Shown: piece by piece, positions 1 to 12,641 of the stretch
Numbering within the stretch: position 1 is the first letter of the stretch
Layout of the letters: each line of letters starts with the position of its first letter
Origin: Ipomoea triloba
Lineage: Eukaryota > Streptophyta > Magnoliopsida > Solanales > Convolvulaceae
DNA: 64,000 bases
Direction of reading: 5' to 3'
NCBI RefSeq assembly: GCF_003576645.1
Contig: NC_044918.1
Coordinates: 20,274,329-20,338,328 of the forward strand
Notes under the pieces: generated by a model
The model's input: the letters and a program-made list of their open reading frames with translations, nothing else
Told to the model about the DNA's origin: nothing
Databases searched by the model: none
Made by a program: the position numbers and the translations under genes

Positions 1-114
1 TTATAATTAGTCTTTTCTTTTAAAGTAAGTTGATACTTTGGATCAAACTTACATTGTAACCCCTCGGTTTTTCCGACAAAGTTAGGGTTCGAAAAATATT
101 TTTTAGGCTATAAT

Positions 115-3100
115 ATTTATGAGATGATCTCTCGGTACTTCAGAATGATTTTTTTTATAAGTGAGGCTAATTATTAATAAAGCTGCGGTCTACGTACCGG
201 TCACGAACCGTAAAATTTTTAAGGATGTATATACAGTTCGAATTTTCCTAGAAAATGGATTATTAAGTATGATACGATTAAGCCTGAACTTCTAGTTAGT
301 TCAAGTGAAAATTTAAACGGACTGTAAGGGGTAAAATTGTTACGGACCTTGTACCTATATTTCGCGAGATACCGAAAAATTCTCAATTTTAGTGGTTATC
401 GACGGGATTATTTTTAGAATAATTTTGGTATTGGAATTTTCCCGAATTAAGTTATAATCCTCCGAACTTTCATCTGATTTAACCCCAAACTGGCAAAGTA
501 AATATTTGTTCTTCAAGAGCCACCATAGGGAGTTGACATGTGGCACTCCTATTTACCACATGGTTAGTGCATTAATGGCATGTCATAGGAAGTATGGGAA
601 TGTTGCACTTGATCCCTTAAGCTACAAGCTAAACTCTCCATCATCATCTCTCTCATCTCCCACACTTTCGAAAATCATAAGGAAAGAAAGAAGAAAGAAA
701 GAAAAACTTAGTCTTCTACTTTGTGATCAAGAACTCCCTAAGCATCTCTTCAACTCAAGTGCTCTAGTATAGGTAAGGCTTTGGTTTTGTTCGGTTAAAT
801 CTTTCCTAGAGCTTAAGTCTAAACTAAAGGTTCATGAAAATGTGGTTATTATGGTGATTTTGTTTAGGATCTTCGGTGAAAAGTTTGAAGGAGAAGATCA
901 CCACCTTTCTACGGTTTAAAAATCTTCTTGAGAGGTAAGGAATCCCTTAAGTTGGTTTAGTCACTTGAAGGTGAACAAATGCTAGTAAATTATGTGACTA
1001 GGAATTTTATGCGAAAATTATGTGTTAAGTTTGTGGATCTACTAGTTGACTCAAGAAACCACACTTTGGATTTTTGGTAATTTTTGTATACATGTTCATA
1101 GCTAATTTATGCATGTATATGTTGTATTTATGCCCATATAGGCTTATACTTGTGAAAATAGTGAAAGGAAATCAGGATAGATTCTGGCAGTAACTTCCGA
1201 GATTTATTGGGAAACTTTGGTAAGGTATTTTGACTCTATTTTTCTCAGATATGTAGTTCAATAAGTGTAGAACCCGCATATAAAATTTCATAATGATCGG
1301 AGTAGTATAAGTATGGTTTTCGAATTTTTTTTCAAAACTGGTCCAGAGAGAGAAATTCTGGACAGCACACTGCCAAGGGCAAAAATGGAATTTTCTGTGT
1401 TTATTCGTGGATCAAAATGACCAAAACTTTTTATGGACATCAAGTACTATAAGTTGGGGTTCTACCATAAACATTTCAAGTGAAAAAGAGTTCGGGAACT
1501 ATTTTTACCGGCTCAATCTTCTGGACTGCGCCAAGCTGGAATTTTCTGAAAAAGAATGGTTAGGAACAATTTTGACAAAAATATGTTGTAATAAAAATAG
1601 TAACGAAATTTTGGAATGTCACAATCAATTTGGAAGAAGAATTGTGTTTTTAAGAAACAAGTGTGACTCTTGTCATTTGGAAATTTCGTGGTGAAAAGCC
1701 ATTGACAAATGTGTGTATTTTGGAAACATATTTGGATAAGTATAATTGTTTTGAGTCGTCATGTGAATATGCTAATGTGAGGTGTCTTGTATGATTAATT
1801 CATACTGCAGAGCGAAGTCTATTCGCTGAGTGAATGGTGAGGTGTCTTGTATGATNATTTATGAGATGATCTCTCGGTACTTCAGAATGATTTTTTTTAT
1901 AAGTGAGGCTAATTATTAATAAAGCTGCGGTCTACGTACCGGTCACGAACCGTAAAATTTTTAAGGATGTATATACAGTTCGAATTTTCCTAGAAAATGG
2001 ATTATTAAGTATGATACGATTAAGCCTGAACTTCTAGTTAGTTCAAGTGAAAATTTAAACGGACTGTAAGGGGTAAAATTGTTACGGACCTTGTACCTAT
2101 ATTTCGCGAGATACCGAAAAATTCTCAATTTTAGTGGTTATCGACGGGATTATTTTTAGAATAATTTTGGTATTGGAATTTTCCCGAATTAAGTTATAAT
2201 CCTCCGAACTTTCATCTGATTTAACCCCAAACTGGCAAAGTAAATATTTGTTCTTCAAGAGCCACCATAGGGAGTTGACATGTGGCACTCCTATTTACCA
2301 CATGGTTAGTGCATTAATGGCATGTCATAGGAAGTATGGGAATGTTGCACTTGATCCCTTAAGCTACAAGCTAAACTCTCCATCATCATCTCTCTCATCT
2401 CCCACACTTTCGAAAATCATAAGGAAAGAAAGAAGAAAGAAAGAAAAACTTAGTCTTCTACTTTGTGATCAAGAACTCCCTAAGCATCTCTTCAACTCAA
2501 GTGCTCTAGTATAGGTAAGGCTTTGGTTTTGTTCGGTTAAATCTTTCCTAGAGCTTAAGTCTAAACTAAAGGTTCATGAAAATGTGGTTATTATGGTGAT
2601 TTTGTTTAGGATCTTCGGTGAAAAGTTTGAAGGAGAAGATCACCACCTTTCTACGGTTTAAAAATCTTCTTGAGAGGTAAGGAATCCCTTAAGTTGGTTT
2701 AGTCACTTGAAGGTGAACAAATGCTAGTAAATTATGTGACTAGGAATTTTATGCGAAAATTATGTGTTAAGTTTGTGGATCTACTAGTTGACTCAAGAAA
2801 CCACACTTTGGATTTTTGGTAATTTTTGTATACATGTTCATAGCTAATTTATGCATGTATATGTTGTATTTATGCCCATATAGGCTTATACTTGTGAAAA
2901 TAGTGAAAGGAAATCAGGATAGATTCTGGCAGTAACTTCCGAGATTTATTGGGAAACTTTGGTAAGGTATTTTGACTCTATTTTTCTCAGATATGTAGTT
3001 CAATAAGTGTAGAACCCGCATATAAAATTTCATAATGATCGGAGTAGTATAAGTATGGTTTTCGAATTTTTTTTCAAAACTGGTCCAGAGAGAGAAATTC

Positions 3101-3597
3101 TGGACAGCACACTGCCAAGGGCAAAAATGGAATTTTCTGTGTTTATTCGTGGATCAAAATGACCAAAACTTTTTATGGACATCAAGTACTATAAGTTGGG
3201 GTTCTACCATAAACATTTCAAGTGAAAAAGAGTTCGGGAACTATTTTTACCGGCTCAATCTTCTGGACTGCGCCAAGCTGGAATTTTCTGAAAAAGAATG
3301 GTTAGGAACAATTTTGACAAAAATATGTTGTAATAAAAATAGTAACGAAATTTTGGAATGTCACAATCAATTTGGAAGAAGAATTGTGTTTTTAAGAAAC
3401 AAGTGTGACTCTTGTCATTTGGAAATTTCGTGGTGAAAAGCCATTGACAAATGTGTGTATTTTGGAAACATATTTGGATAAGTATAATTGTTTTGAGTCG
3501 TCATGTGAATATGCTAATGTGAGGTGTCTTGTATGATTAATTCATACTGCAGAGCGAAGTCTATTCGCTGAGTGAATGGTGAGGTGTCTTGTATGAT
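115..3597 (+). repeat. Exact-looking 1,741-bp direct duplication separated by one N
   Basis: Bases 115-1855 are repeated at 1857-3597 with a constant offset of 1,742 and no difference that I noticed. The single N at 1856 is the join. The first copy stops inside a 60-bp minisatellite unit. The simplest reading is two contig ends that overlap but were placed side by side with a one-base gap, so one copy is probably an assembly artefact. Confidence 0.8.
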
Positions 3598-3940
3598 TAA
3601 TTAATAATGCAGAGCGAAGTCTAGTCGCGGAGTGAATGGTGAGGTGTCATGTATGATTAATTCATACTGCTGCGCGCCGTCTATTCGCTGAGTGAATGGT
3701 GAGATGTCTTGTATGATTTATTCATTCTGCAGAGCGAAGTCTATTCGCTGAGGGAATGGTGAGGTGTCTTGTTTGATTAATTAATAATGCAGAGCGAAGT
3801 CTAGTCGCGGAGTGAATGGTGAGGTGTCATGTATGATTAATTCATACTGCTGCGCGCCGTCTATTCGCTGAGTGAATGGTGAGATGTCTTGTATGATTTA
3901 TTCATTCTGCAGAGCGAAGTCTATTCGCTGAGAGAATGAG
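3521..3940 (+). repeat. 60-bp minisatellite with 180-bp higher-order period
   Basis: Seven units of 60 bp start at 3521, 3581, 3641, 3701, 3761, 3821 and 3881, each opening with GAGGTGTC or GAGATGTC. Units 2-4 are repeated almost exactly as units 5-7, giving a 180-bp higher-order repeat. Most units contain the small hairpin AGCGAA-GTCTA-TTCGCT. The third unit type replaces the left arm with TGCGCGCCG, which breaks the stem. One further unit is seen at 1779-1838 in the first copy of the duplicated block. Confidence 0.9.
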
Positions 3941-4591
3941 TGGGAATTAAAAATGTCGTGTCCCGAGCAATAATGGGTGTGTTGTGAGTCTCACTTTGAA
4001 TTAAGTGGAAATTCTCGGAAATGAAAGTTTTGCAAACTTGTCCGAAAGGACATGAAAATGATTTGAGCGGCAGTTATGCCATGGTATTTAACTGAGAAAA
4101 CTTTACATGATTTAACTCGTATACTCTGCTATACTTTCTTTTATTGATAATCTGGTTACAGGTAGATTTTCAACTTATGGAAAAAGCTACAGTTTTCTGA
4201 GAATTATGTCTTTCGAAACCTTTGTTTACTTTTGAGTGACAATGGATCTCCTTACTTAGCCGTCGCGCTAACTACACTTCATTGTGTCCTTTATTAGATG
4301 CAGTCTAGCGTGGGCCTCTGTGGCCCGATGAGCTCTGAATAGGATGAGAGTCGAGGTTGAAGACTACTCTATCCTAGAATAGACACCCTGGAAGGATTAG
4401 TTCCATATGTACACTTTTGGATGTTGATATGGTTATTTGAGGTTGTAAGTTTAGCCTTAGCGTTTGGGTATAGGAGAGATACCTAAGCGTGGCGGTAACA
4501 CCCAGTTTTCTACTGGTTAGACGCTTCCGCAATGTATTGTATTATTAGGGATTTTGTAATAAATCCAAGAGGTGAAAATTGGGGTGTTACA

Positions 4592-6988
4592 TACGTACAC
4601 TTTGACATGCACTTTAATTACTCACAAGTAATTCCCTTGAGTTTTTCATGCTTAACATGAAACATTTTCCGTCATTCTAGGTTCCACAAACATGTTTCTA
4701 AACAAGAAATGTATGGAGTTACTTACCTCCACAATTCAATACTTACAAATATTTTTCTCAAAATATTTGTTTTCTTACCCAGAGCATACTGTGCTATGCA
4801 GACTTTATAGCAATTATGCACTTGGTTAATACATACTTAATAGTGGAATATATATCAACCAAATAGATTGCTTCAAACCACTAAGGTTTTCCTTTATATA
4901 GGAATAATCGTAGATCTTCAAAATGACTCAGTTAAGAATATGATGTATAGATGATTATTGTTAGTAAGTCATAGAGACAATGTTTATTACACGTTGCTTC
5001 AAATTGTACAACACACTCATAAATTTCACATACTTCCTTGAGAAAATTAATTCTCATACTCAAGGATTATAATTGGCATTTATTAGAGAGATTTATTCAC
5101 ATAAATTTCAACAAGATGAAATTTAGCATCTATAACTTTAGCATTCAAAGTTTATTTCAACTTCACAATTTTGCCCACTCATATATAGCCTTGATGTAAT
5201 GAAAATTAATACAAATTTCATATTTATTCTCAAAAGAAATTCCTACTTATTTATAAAAGAGCAATTTAAATCAACACTATTATTGCACTACTTAAGCAAT
5301 ATCTATTTCAAGGCTTTGATTATATTGTTTAATAACATATTAAAGTCAACCTGATTTCAGGTGAGGATCAAGTAGCGCTTCAACTAGCTTGCATGATCAA
5401 CCCCCTACTTCTTCGCTACTCGCAGGTCGAGTGGTGAAACCGAAGTTTACTTAAAAAACACATTCCTAGATAGAGTATTCAAGAATGATGACTTTTCCAT
5501 GCTATCAACACACTAATAAGTACTAACATTGCATGCATTCAAAGATTTAGACAACTCAACTAACATTTAGTACTAATATTATCACATTTTAATTGACTTC
5601 TTAGTAACTAGAGCAAAAGGAGTTAGTAAAAAAATAACTACTAGTTAAAGTAATACTCATCTTGTTCTTGCCAGATTGATCTGTGGTTCAATTTGGTTCA
5701 GCTTTATCCTCTATTGGTTTTGCCATTGCAGTAATAGCATTGAAATGCTCGATGTCCTTGCTTACCAAACACGAAGCACACTCCTTTGAGTTTCTTAATT
5801 TTCCCACTCCTTTTGTTCCTGTTATTTCTAACACTTTGGCTTTTAGCATCATTTGCACCATATTTTTCTGACAGTGTTTCTCAAATAATCTTTGCCGAGT
5901 CTTGTTTGATATAGATGTCAAAGATCTTGGCATTCATCTATGACAGAAGGTTTCCTCTGGCTGCTATGTTGTCATCTTTGAATTGCATCGAGGTTACATC
6001 CAGGGGTGTAATTCAGTTCAGGGCTTACTTCTCTCGATTCTAGACCAACAAATGGGGACACTAGCTTAGTAGGTTCGGGTGGATTGGAGAACAGCATATA
6101 GAATCAAGAAGTTGACTGTTATTGTACGAAATTAAACGCTTTTTTAACTGTTGGAAAATCTGTACACATACAACGTCAATGTAGACTAGCAACCTTTAGG
6201 AAACAAGAATCAGTGCAGGCATAAGAACGTCTATGCCGTGTTATAAAACACTACCTTAAAAGCGTTTAATTTTCGGTGACGGTCCGAGACGCTCTCGACT
6301 GGCTACACAGTTTATATTATTTGCTCAGACGTAAGAGGGAAGATAAGAAAGGAAGAAGCTTTTTAAATAAGGCTTCAATTGCGTTGTATTTGCTCAAATA
6401 ACAAGCTAAGCAATTTATAGTGCAAAGTCTAACAACTCTCTTGTTCATGTCCACACAATGCTCACATTTTTAGGAGAAGAAATTGACCCATGATTAGAAT
6501 CATGCAGTCAAGAGAAGAATAGTTCAAACATATGCATAAAATTAGGGGAAGAAGAATAAAGATTAAATAAAGCTTTATTAAAAAGCCTTATTTTCGAGTG
6601 TCGTTTCTGCCGTTTCTTTTCATTATCAAAATGACGTTGTTGTAATGCATGAATTTACCATGCATCGTGGACCGCTGTACACAGTGAAATTTGCGTTCAT
6701 CTTCGATTCCTTCTTTTATCTCTTGTTTTATACTACTCCATAGTTGTTTTGTTTTCTTATTCATGTTTTGATTATTTATTTTGAGTCTTCATTTGTGAGT
6801 TTCAAAAGAACTTTTATTCTTTCCACTTTATATGTTAATCTCTCGATTTTTTAAAGAAAACAATTAGGTACTTATTAAAACTAAAACTATCTTCATCATT
6901 ACAATACTCTCTAATTTTCAAAAAGTGAAGCTTACTGTCATGTCACCATATTTGTAATGCATCACTATTTTTTTCTCTACATTCAAAC
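4592..6988. other. Intergenic, no gene recognised
   Basis: AT-rich sequence without a convincing coding region. Two overlapping short ORFs at about 5683-5933, one on each strand, have no recognisable domain. At 6126-6147 and 6251-6273 lie imperfect inverted copies of a GAAATTAAACGCTTTT motif about 105 bp apart, perhaps the ends of a small MITE remnant. Confidence 0.4.
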
Positions 6989-8463
6989 TATTAGGACTCT
7001 ATATATTTAGTCGAGTTATGACTCCCTATTCTAGTCTTCTTGTGATTCCTCTATTCTAGTTCCCATGAGATTCTCTCATTATATATATCCATGTAATTTG
7101 TATCTTTGTAACAATTCAATTTAATACAATATATACATTCAGTTCTCATATGGTTCAATTCAATTATATTATCATATTTGTTTGCTGAAACGGTCATTGT
7201 ACGACTTAAAACAGGTTCCTACTCTAGGGCTTGGTTTAATCGTCTACATGATTTTTTTCTACCTGTTGGTTTTCAAGCCTCAAAGATAGATGCACCATTG
7301 TTTTACTATTCACTGAAGTATGATTTTATGTATATCTTGGTTTATGTGGATGATATTTTTGTGACGGGGAGTAATTAGAATTTAGTAATTGAGTTACTAT
7401 CAAAATTGTCTACTACTTTTAAGATTAGAGATCTTGGTGAGCCTGAATTTTTCCTTGGAATTAAGACAGTTAAATGTGGTGATGGAATATTACTTTCTCA
7501 GCAACGCTACATGGCAGATATTTTAAAACGTGCTGGTATGTCAGATTGCAAACGCTTGTCAACTCCAATCCCTATCTCAAAATTGTTCTTGTAAATGCAG
7601 ATCTATATGATGACTCTACTAAGTACAAAAGTTTAGCTGGGGTACTACAGTATCTTATAGTTACATGCCCAAATCTGTCTTTTGCAGTTAATTAGCTTTG
7701 CCAACATATGCATGTTCCTACAGTTTCACATTGGGAGCAACTAAAACGTGTGTTGAGGTATGTTAAAGGGACCATCACTTATGGTCTCTGCATTAGAAAG
7801 TCTTTGTCTAGAGAGTTGCATGTCTTTTCTGATTCTGAATGGGCTGCCTGCCTTGAAAACCATAAGTCAACTAGTGGGTTTGCTGTGTTTTTTTGGATTT
7901 AATCTTATTTCTTGGGTCTGCAAGAAGCAAAGAACTGTTGCTAGCTAGGTCTTCTACGGAAGCTGAGTGCAAAGCTCTAGCAGATGTTTGTGTTGAAGTA
8001 CTCTAGATCTTATCTCTTCTGCGTGAGCTTCACATTACTAATGTTTATGTTCTAAAATTATGGTTGATAATCTTGGCACTACATACATGTGTGCAAATCC
8101 TATTTTTCATGCTCGTATCAAGCATGTGGAGATTGACTATCATTTTGTCAGAGATAGAATTGTATTTGGTGATATTCAAGTGAATTTTATTTCAACCAAA
8201 GATCAACTTGCTGACATTTTCACGAAACCTTTGTTTGGTTCTAGATTTTCTTTTCTTAGAAGGAGACAAGATACATGTTAGTAGTCTACCATGTGCTTGA
8301 GGGGAGTATTAGAACCCTATGTATTTGAGTCAAGTTATGACTCCCTATTCTAGTCTTCCAGTTATTCTCCTATTATAGTCTCCCTGAGATGATCTCATTG
8401 TACATATCCATGTAATCTGTATCTTTGTAACAATTTAATTCAATACAATATATTCCATTCTCA
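6989..8463 (+). mobile_element. Internally deleted Ty1/copia retrotransposon
   Basis: Two similar short LTRs, 6989-7148 (160 bp) and 8307-8463 (157 bp), flank a coding remnant in which gag, protease, integrase and the start of reverse transcriptase are missing. What remains, in order, is an RT piece with the YVDDI catalytic motif, the DLGEPEFFLGI and LLSQQRY motifs of copia RT, RNase H with SDSEWA and STEAECKAL, and the terminal [13 protein letters not shown] motif. Stops and frame changes break it at several places, for example right after the YVDDI segment. A purine-rich tract (GAGGGGAG) precedes the 3' LTR. There is no primer-binding site after the 5' LTR, so the deletion starts at or near the LTR edge. 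Confidence 0.85.
7160..8283 (+). pseudogene. Ty1/copia pol remnant (RT and RNase H)
   Basis: Three or more frame-shifted segments read as copia pol: 7178-7375 (RT, VYVDDIFVTG), 7406-7591 (RT thumb side, FKIRDLGEPEFFLGI), 7708-7900 (LKRVLRYVKGT, then RNase H SDSEWAACLENHKSTSGF) and 8060-8281 (RNase H end and [13 protein letters not shown]). Internal stops rule out a functional product. It is flanked by the element's two LTRs. Confidence 0.85.
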
Positions 8464-9168
8464 TCCAAACAATTTCAAAATATAATATAATATAATAATA
8501 TAATTATTATAACATTTAAATTTATTATTAAAAAAAGGAAAAAGGAAAAAGATTCCAAAAACATGTTTAACAGGCTTGTGCAAACAAGGGGAAATGAAAT
8601 TTAAAAAACAAAAACAAAAAATAATATATTGCCACCACGTTAGAATGAAATCCACACCCCTAAATGGTCTAATAACTTATTGATTACAAATGAATTCAAA
8701 ATTTTTAAATTGATGTAGTTGTGCATCACTTTTAACTTTTTAATAGGGTGAGATTTATAATTATATTTTAAAAAATACACCTTAAGATACTAAAAAATTC
8801 AAAATATAATCTTTATATATCTAACTGCTGGAAAAATAGCTAAAAATAACATTTTAAGTGGCTATTTTGTGGTACAGATATACGTGGGTCTAATTTCAAT
8901 TTGGGTCGGGACAAAGTGGATTCGAGTTCTTCGTAGTGAGACGATGAGATTGATATATTGTATGCTCAAAATAGATAATAGTTGAATGATAAATTGGTTC
9001 TCAAGTAGACCCATCTGAGTTAGAAAAGTGGAGTAAAAAAACTTTAAATAGCTTTTGTCCCACATTGGTTTGGGAAGTGGCTTGCACCACTATCTATACA
9101 AGAGTCTTTCTATAACTTATTGAATTGTATAGCATAGATGTTCTTTCTCGCGAGCACCTCATTGTTTT
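8464..9168. other. Intergenic, AT-rich
   Basis: No gene seen. A stretch at about 9055-9115 (TTTGTCCCACATTGG...GGAAGTGGCTTGCACCAC) has the style of a plant LTR leader, but no element boundaries could be fixed. Confidence 0.35.
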
Positions 9169-9302
9169 GTGTACAATTTGGATCTTAATTCATCAGTTAC
9201 AAAATTAATTTCAATTTTGTAATATTATGATTCCTGTGTACAATTTGGGTCTTAATTCATCAGTTACAAAATTAATTTCAACTTTGTAATATTGTGATTC
9301 TA
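9169..9302 (+). repeat. 67-bp tandem duplication
   Basis: Two copies, 9169-9235 and 9236-9302, start with GTGTACAATTTGG and differ at a few bases (for example GGATCTT against GGGTCTT). The divergence shows a genuine, older duplication, unlike the exact 42-bp duplications in the MULE downstream. Confidence 0.85.
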
Positions 9303-10069
9303 TTATCATATTACTGAAATTGTAATAATTTAACAACACATAAACATGTAAAAAGGTAAAATTATAAATGAAATATTAATGAGACAGGTACATATATATT
9401 TATAAATTAACATTAGCATCAAGTAATAATAAATACACCCCAAAATGGAAAATGATTATATTGTTTGTGTTTCAAAATAGAAGAAAAATTGGCGATCAAA
9501 GTTAATAAAAAGTAGCATAAATTATAATTAAGGCGTAACGTACCAAGAGACCAGTAATTGGTAACTGGTAAACCCCCAAAGCCCCAACTACCCCACTATT
9601 CAACATCTCTTTAATTCCACATACACATGTTTGTTTTGTGGAATGATTCCCAAAGTCAACACTGCTGCCTTTTGTTTTCTTGTGTTTTAGAGCCTTGAAT
9701 AATGCAAACCAAACGCATCATTGTGTACTTGATTAAACCACGTTTTTCCATGGTGTAAAGTGTACCATCAAATTAGGTGCGTCACCACTTTTTCGAATTT
9801 TATTACATATACTCTCAAATTCTATTTTCATACTTTCAGCTTATGATGTAACAATCAATGATATGACATTTTTATCATGTGAGTCCAAAAAAAATGTTTA
9901 CATAAAAAATTTTTAAAAGTAAATAAAAGTTGAGAGTAAGAAGTAGAATAGGTCAAGGAGGAAAGTAGTCCAAGTTGTTGAACCTATAGCTTGTTGGGTT
10001 GTGTCATAAAGAATTGAGTCCGTGGTAGAAAGTATTGTATATGACTATAGATGCACCATGTGTTCAAAG
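9303..10069. other. Intergenic, nothing recognised
   Basis: AT-rich DNA without coding potential or recognisable repeat termini. Confidence 0.4.
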
Positions 10070-10288
10070 TGTTGAGCATAAATAATATATAAACATAAAT
10101 GTACAGTTCAACTATCAACTTAAGCTTTTAGTTGAGATGGAGCACATGCTTCAATTTCGTATCAGAGCCATGCAAAAGGTCATGGAAAAAAAAGAGACTA
10201 TAGTCAACGTGTTGCTTGGAGCCTATCAAAGCAATCAGCCCGCAGCACATAAATAATATATAAACATAAATGTGCAGTCCAACTATCA
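10070..10288 (+). mobile_element. TRIM-like miniature LTR retroelement
   Basis: A short LTR of 84 bp (10070-10153, TGTTGAGCATAAAT...ACATGCTTCA) is followed at 10160-10169 by TATCAGAGCC, the core of the usual initiator-methionine tRNA primer-binding site. After about 75 bp of non-coding interior a second, truncated LTR copy begins near 10246 (CACATAAATAATATATAAAC). The small size, PBS and absence of coding sequence fit a terminal-repeat retrotransposon in miniature. Confidence 0.7.
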
Positions 10289-11601
10289 TAAATTATAATA
10301 TCGAACTGTGTTCAAAATATACAATTTACATACTGAATGTTCACAATTTACATATTAGATGTTTACAATTTGAATTGTGAATGGTGTATTTTGAATACGG
10401 TTTCACCTTGCAAGGTATATCCGGGTCTAATTATTGGACATCATTATGGTGCTATAAAGGAATAGTTGTATTTTAATAATTATTAATTTTTTAATTCGAT
10501 GAGTTTGATTAAATATGTGGTATCATGTAGTGATAGATGCAATCTTGTATTTTTAATACGGAGTAATTAATATTTTTATGTGCAACATTATAGCATAGTT
10601 TTAAAAGAACCCTGTCAAATATGGATCGATAACTTTTTCACGGAAAAAAAAAATCCTATCAAATATGAATTGAAAACCTAAAAAAAAAAAAAAAAAATCC
10701 TATCAAATATGGATTGCACTATTGGAAATACTATCTGACTTGTGGAAGTCACTAACATAGTTATATCATTTAATTTATATATGTTAACCCACATGTAATA
10801 CTAATATATACTAATACGTTATTTAAGAGTGATAAGTGTATAGATATTTTAAAATATTACTGTATTTATTTGTCTAAGTCTTTCTGTGCAATTGACAAAT
10901 ATCAAGTTGTAAAATTAGAACTATCTACAATTCAACATACTTATCTATTTGATGTAATTTTTACTATTTTAAAAAACCGCCCCACTTAAAAAAACATAAA
11001 AATAAAAAATAAAATTGAAAGTTAAACAAAGTTTAATTGAATTTTTATGGTAAAGTAGAAATAATTTTCTTTTGATGATTTTCTAAAGTTAGGTACTAGT
11101 TTGAATTTTTGTACTATAAAATGTGCAAAAGAGATCCTAGTCAATATTTTTTTTTTTTTTGAAGTGATGAAATTTATTACATTATTTAAAAATTCAATAA
11201 ACTCATTGTGAATCAAATGCTTTTTTATTTAATATTTTTTAGAGGTAAAATGATATCATTGATTGATCTAATTATTCAATAATGAGATTGAATAAAAAGA
11301 TATCTACACGAACTCACTGCTTCAATAAGGAGTATTTGGAAGAAGAGGTCAAGATCCAAACCTCGACAACGGCAGTGTAGAGATTATGTCCAAAGTGACA
11401 GATCCTTTGTGCGCACCGACCTGATTTAATCCTCCCAAAGAGATTGAATAAAAGGGCTACTCAAGTCCATTGATCCTTTGAGATCTTAGATCTCAACCGT
11501 CTAAAAAGATCCAAGCACATTTATCCAATCAATCCTTCTTCGATGTCAGCCGTTTAGGGAGGTACAAGCAGTTTCCTATCGTATTTGACAAAACTTGTTA
11601 T
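10289..11601. other. Intergenic, AT-rich with poly(A)/poly(T) tracts
   Basis: No gene recognised. Poly(A) runs at 10646-10656 and 10680-10697 sit in two copies of AAATCCTATCAAATATG.... A moderately GC stretch at about 11330-11580 has repeated motifs such as AGATTGAATAAAA at 11286 and 11442 and may be a retroelement fragment. Confidence 0.35.
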
Positions 11602-11786
11602 TGAAGCATGTGTTCCATCTCAACTAAAAGTCTAAACTAGTAGTTAGACTGCACATTTATGTTTATATTATATGGCATGACTCTGATACCAAATTGAAGC
11701 ATGTGCTCCATCTCAACTAAAAGCGATAGTTGGACTGCACAGTTATATTTATATATATATATATATATATATATTTATGCTCAACA
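11602..11786 (-). mobile_element. Second TRIM-like element, reverse orientation
   Basis: On the minus strand a full LTR (11786 down to 11695; the ends TGTTGAGCATAAA and ACATGCTTCA match the 10070 element) is followed by ATTTGGTATCAGAGTCATGCC, a primer-binding site, and then directly by a partial second LTR ending at 11602. The LTR contains an expanded (AT)n run at about 11751-11774. It is the same family as the element at 10070. Confidence 0.7.
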
Positions 11787-12641
11787 CTTGTGCTAGAGAA
11801 GGGAAAAAAATTTGTAGTAAAAATTTATAAATTATATATTAAAAAACAAATATCTAACATTTAAATTAATTTAAATAAAATATGCTGTTTTTACTAAATC
11901 AACTAATTTGATTGAAACATGTGAATATATAATTTATACAGAAGAGATAGCAGCATCTAAAATCAGAGTTGATTTTAAAAATCACATCAAATCTGATAGG
12001 AGAAAATAAAAATACAATTACAAATTTTATAATATTATGTGTTATTTGTGGGTCTTCATTTAATCTTTTAAATTTAAGTTCATTTTATTTATTAATTATT
12101 GTAAATTAACCGATTTTAAGTTTTAAAAAAATGAATCTTACGTATTAATTAAATATAAATTTAATTATGTAAATATTATCATATAAAAATGTGAAATTAA
12201 AATATAAAAGTAATATAAAAAAAATATAACACTACTCTAAAATATATATTTATAATTTTAATTTTATTAGAAGAACCGACGGACATTTACATAAAACAGG
12301 AACCTAAAACCTCAAAAAACACCTGTTCCCAGCTTCCTGCCAGCCACGCTTTTCTTCTCTTAGGAAAAATCTGGATTCAACTCAAACTCCAACGTCTTTC
12401 TTTCTCTCTCTATATATCTCTCTCTGTGTATATATATATTCATGTATGTTTACAGTATTAAAAAAAGATAAGGCATTATCATTTTTACCTCTTTCTGTGA
12501 AGACTTACTAAACATATTCGCAGAATCTTCTCCCCAATTTCAATCAATTATTATTCTCTCTCTGCTTCTTCCAACAACTTGCTAAAAAGTGAGAAAAACT
12601 AAACAATTTTTTTTTTCTCTGCCCATAAGACACAGAGAAGC

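Larger units (their letters stand above)
55..4591. mobile_element. Long solo LTR, probably Ty3/gypsy-type
   Basis: The block opens with TGTAACCCC at 55 and closes with GGGTGTTACA at 4591, so it has the TG...CA ends and the TGTAAC/GTTACA style common in plant Ty3/gypsy LTRs. The 5 bases before it (TACAT, 50-54) and after it (TACGT, 4592-4596) agree at 4 of 5 positions, which fits an aged target-site duplication around a solo LTR. No gag or pol reading frame is present inside. The real LTR is probably about 2.8 kb, because 1,741 bp is present twice around an N. The small ORFs inside are not conserved genes. Family assignment is inference from the termini only. Confidence 0.6.

Noticed and set aside
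355..3436. Three ORFs, each present twice
   Set aside because: They lie inside a non-coding LTR, are short and without domains, and are doubled only because the 1,741-bp block is doubled.
5683..5933. Opposing ORFs of 62 and 81 codons
   Set aside because: No domain, overlapping on both strands, no start context or neighbours. At best an old retroelement piece.
6989..8470. A 5-bp CAAAC target duplication for the copia remnant
   Set aside because: CAAAC abuts the left LTR but lies two bases away from the right LTR edge, so the register does not fit without redefining the ends.
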